Shown piece after piece: positions 31,780 to 32,538 of a stretch of DNA of 32,538 nucleotides. The position numbers and the translations under genes are program-made. The notes under the pieces were generated by a model, which was not told where the DNA came from, searched no databases, and worked only from the letters and a program-made list of their open reading frames with translations. Every line of letters starts with the position of its first letter. Positions within the stretch are counted from its first letter, which is position 1. Origin of the DNA: JBCCZC01 sp039188505 (GTDB lineage: Bacteria > Pseudomonadota > Gammaproteobacteria > Xanthomonadales > SZUA-38); the NCBI GenBank assembly GCA_039188505.1, contig JBCCZC010000012.1, positions 1 through 32,538 on the forward strand. The letters run 5' to 3'.

Positions 31780-32538
31780 GTGTCACATTCGTCAAGGAAC
31801 TTCCTGTTCATCCTGCTCGCGCTGGCCGCCCTGACGGTCTCCAAGGCGCAGGCGCAGGACCAGATCGTCATCAGCGAGGTCTTCTACGGCGGCAGCGCCC
31901 AGGAGGATTGGATCGAGCTCTACAACCCCGGCGCTGAAGCGGTCGATCTCACCAACTACTGGTTCTGCACCCGCTTTCAGTATCTCCGTCTCGGTCAGAT
32001 CGAGGGGGGTAACGTCACGATCGAACCTGGCGAGTACCTCGTCATCTTTCCTGGCCTGAACCTCGACGACTCGGCGGCCGATATCGGCCTTTACTCGACC
32101 AACGCCTTCAGCAGCGCCAACGCTATGGTCGACTTCCTCCAGTACGGCACGGGCCAGGACGTCGGCCGCGTCGACGTGGCCGTGACGGCCGGTCTCTGGA
32201 CGGGCGCGTCGGACATCTACGGCGACAACTTCGACTTCGTGGCCACGGCCGCGGAGGACCAATCGGTGAGCTACTGCGGCGACTTCGCCACCGCCGAGAA
32301 CCGCTCGAGCGAATTCCGCAATGGCGTCCGCACACGTGGCGCGGCCAATCGCTGCGGTGAGGAGGCCGCAGCCACCGACGGTGACATCCGCATCGTCGAG
32401 GTCGTCTACGGCGGCGCCGCAGAGGCGGACTGGATCGAACTCGTCAACTTCAGCGAGTTCGCGGTCGATCTGGCCGAGTTCCGCTTCTGCTCCGAGCGCA
32501 CCTATGTCCGCCTTGGGGACGTGATCGAGGGCAGCACC
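31780..32538 (+). CDS. Secreted protein with tandem lamin-tail domains (3' end outside window)
   Basis: GTG 31780 is preceded by GGAGGG (31768-31773) with a 6-base gap, and 253 codons are open to the window edge. MSHSSRNFLFILLALAALTVSKAQA (initiator written as Met) is a signal peptide. Two similar units follow: IVISEVFYGGSAQEDWIEL...YWFCTRFQYLRLGQIEGG (from about residue 29) and IRIVEVVYGGAAEADWIEL...FRFCSERTYVRLGDVIEGS (from about 203). The pattern, with I-x-E-V, DWIEL-x-N and a late Cys-bearing strand, is the lamin tail domain (Ig-like), used by bacteria as an adhesive or spacer unit of extracellular enzymes. A conserved Cys in each unit and another pair suggest disulfides. Whatever catalytic or anchoring part the protein has lies beyond the window. 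It follows the subtilase by 56 bases. Confidence 0.8.
   Translation, partial: MSHSSRNFLFILLALAALTVSKAQAQDQIVISEVFYGGSAQEDWIELYNPGAEAVDLTNYWFCTRFQYLRLGQIEGGNVTIEPGEYLVIFPGLNLDDSAADIGLYSTNAFSSANAMVDFLQYGTGQDVGRVDVAVTAGLWTGASDIYGDNFDFVATAAEDQSVSYCGDFATAENRSSEFRNGVRTRGAANRCGEEAAATDGDIRIVEVVYGGAAEADWIELVNFSEFAVDLAEFRFCSERTYVRLGDVIEGST

Overview
The window is GC-rich, gene-dense chromosomal DNA with no tRNA, rRNA, CRISPR array, insertion sequence or phage gene that I can see. It looks like a free-living gammaproteobacterium of the Xanthomonadales / Wenzhouxiangella-like type. The pointers are a secreted protein with an IFADGFES tag just after its signal peptide, a cyclophilin with a WFN-x6-GQGFFVDV C-terminal domain, tandem lamin-tail domains, a MacAB-like exporter, and many secreted enzymes and signalling proteins. 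No phylogenetic marker gene is present, so this placement is inference.

Layout. 1-3704: a partial membrane-anchored protein, a queuosine-precursor-type transporter, and a transmembrane Ser/Thr kinase with a periplasmic sensor. 3828-6043: a tyrosine-catabolism locus with a MarR regulator divergent from hpd, a second VOC dioxygenase-like gene translated from TTG, and tandem GTTTCA-N2-TGAAAC operators between them. 6165-8015: a chemoreceptor. 8043-12148: two secreted proteins overlapping by 4 bases, an exo-rhamnogalacturonan-lyase-like protein and an M1-type metallopeptidase. 12289-12826: a scar where a frameshifted, truncated YdeI-type gene runs into the 3' end of a cytochrome c'-like gene. 12960-16366: a response-regulator adenylate cyclase and a secreted zinc protease whose conserved blocks are in permuted order. 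16367-17691: an apparent decayed GGDEF fragment, a STAS-like protein and a DUF1761 membrane protein. 17707-22316: a minus-strand chain (adaptor, ABC ATPase, permease, Nudix-like pseudoenzyme, GST) with four-base overlaps at three of its four joints. 22406-25655: a VOC protein, a secreted cyclophilin fusion and a solute-sensor GGDEF protein with a ruined active-site motif. 25612-29092: an LCAT-like lipoprotein lipase with a DUF2505 partner, a small membrane protein and a class V aminotransferase. 29278-32538: an ECF sigma factor, an anti-sigma factor, a subtilisin-like lipoprotein and a lamin-tail protein cut by the window edge.

How it may work together. The most interesting block is 29278-32538. 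Sigma and anti-sigma genes overlap by 8 bases, and a subtilase follows 3 bases later. The extracytoplasmic part of the anti-sigma resembles the propeptide-like region of that subtilase, and the subtilase itself lacks the usual oxyanion Asn. This suggests a protease/pseudo-inhibitor signal relay controlling the sigma factor. The next gene has its Shine-Dalgarno sequence locked in a perfect 10-bp stem. Several other proteins look like catalytically altered family members (GGGRF in place of GGDEF, a Nudix box without its glutamates, a chemoreceptor with a changed hairpin tip), so loss of catalysis with retention of binding is a theme of the window.

Starts were moved from the longest reading frame wherever a Shine-Dalgarno sequence, signal peptide or overlap with the preceding gene favoured another codon. 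I found no convincing intrinsic terminator (hairpin plus T-run).
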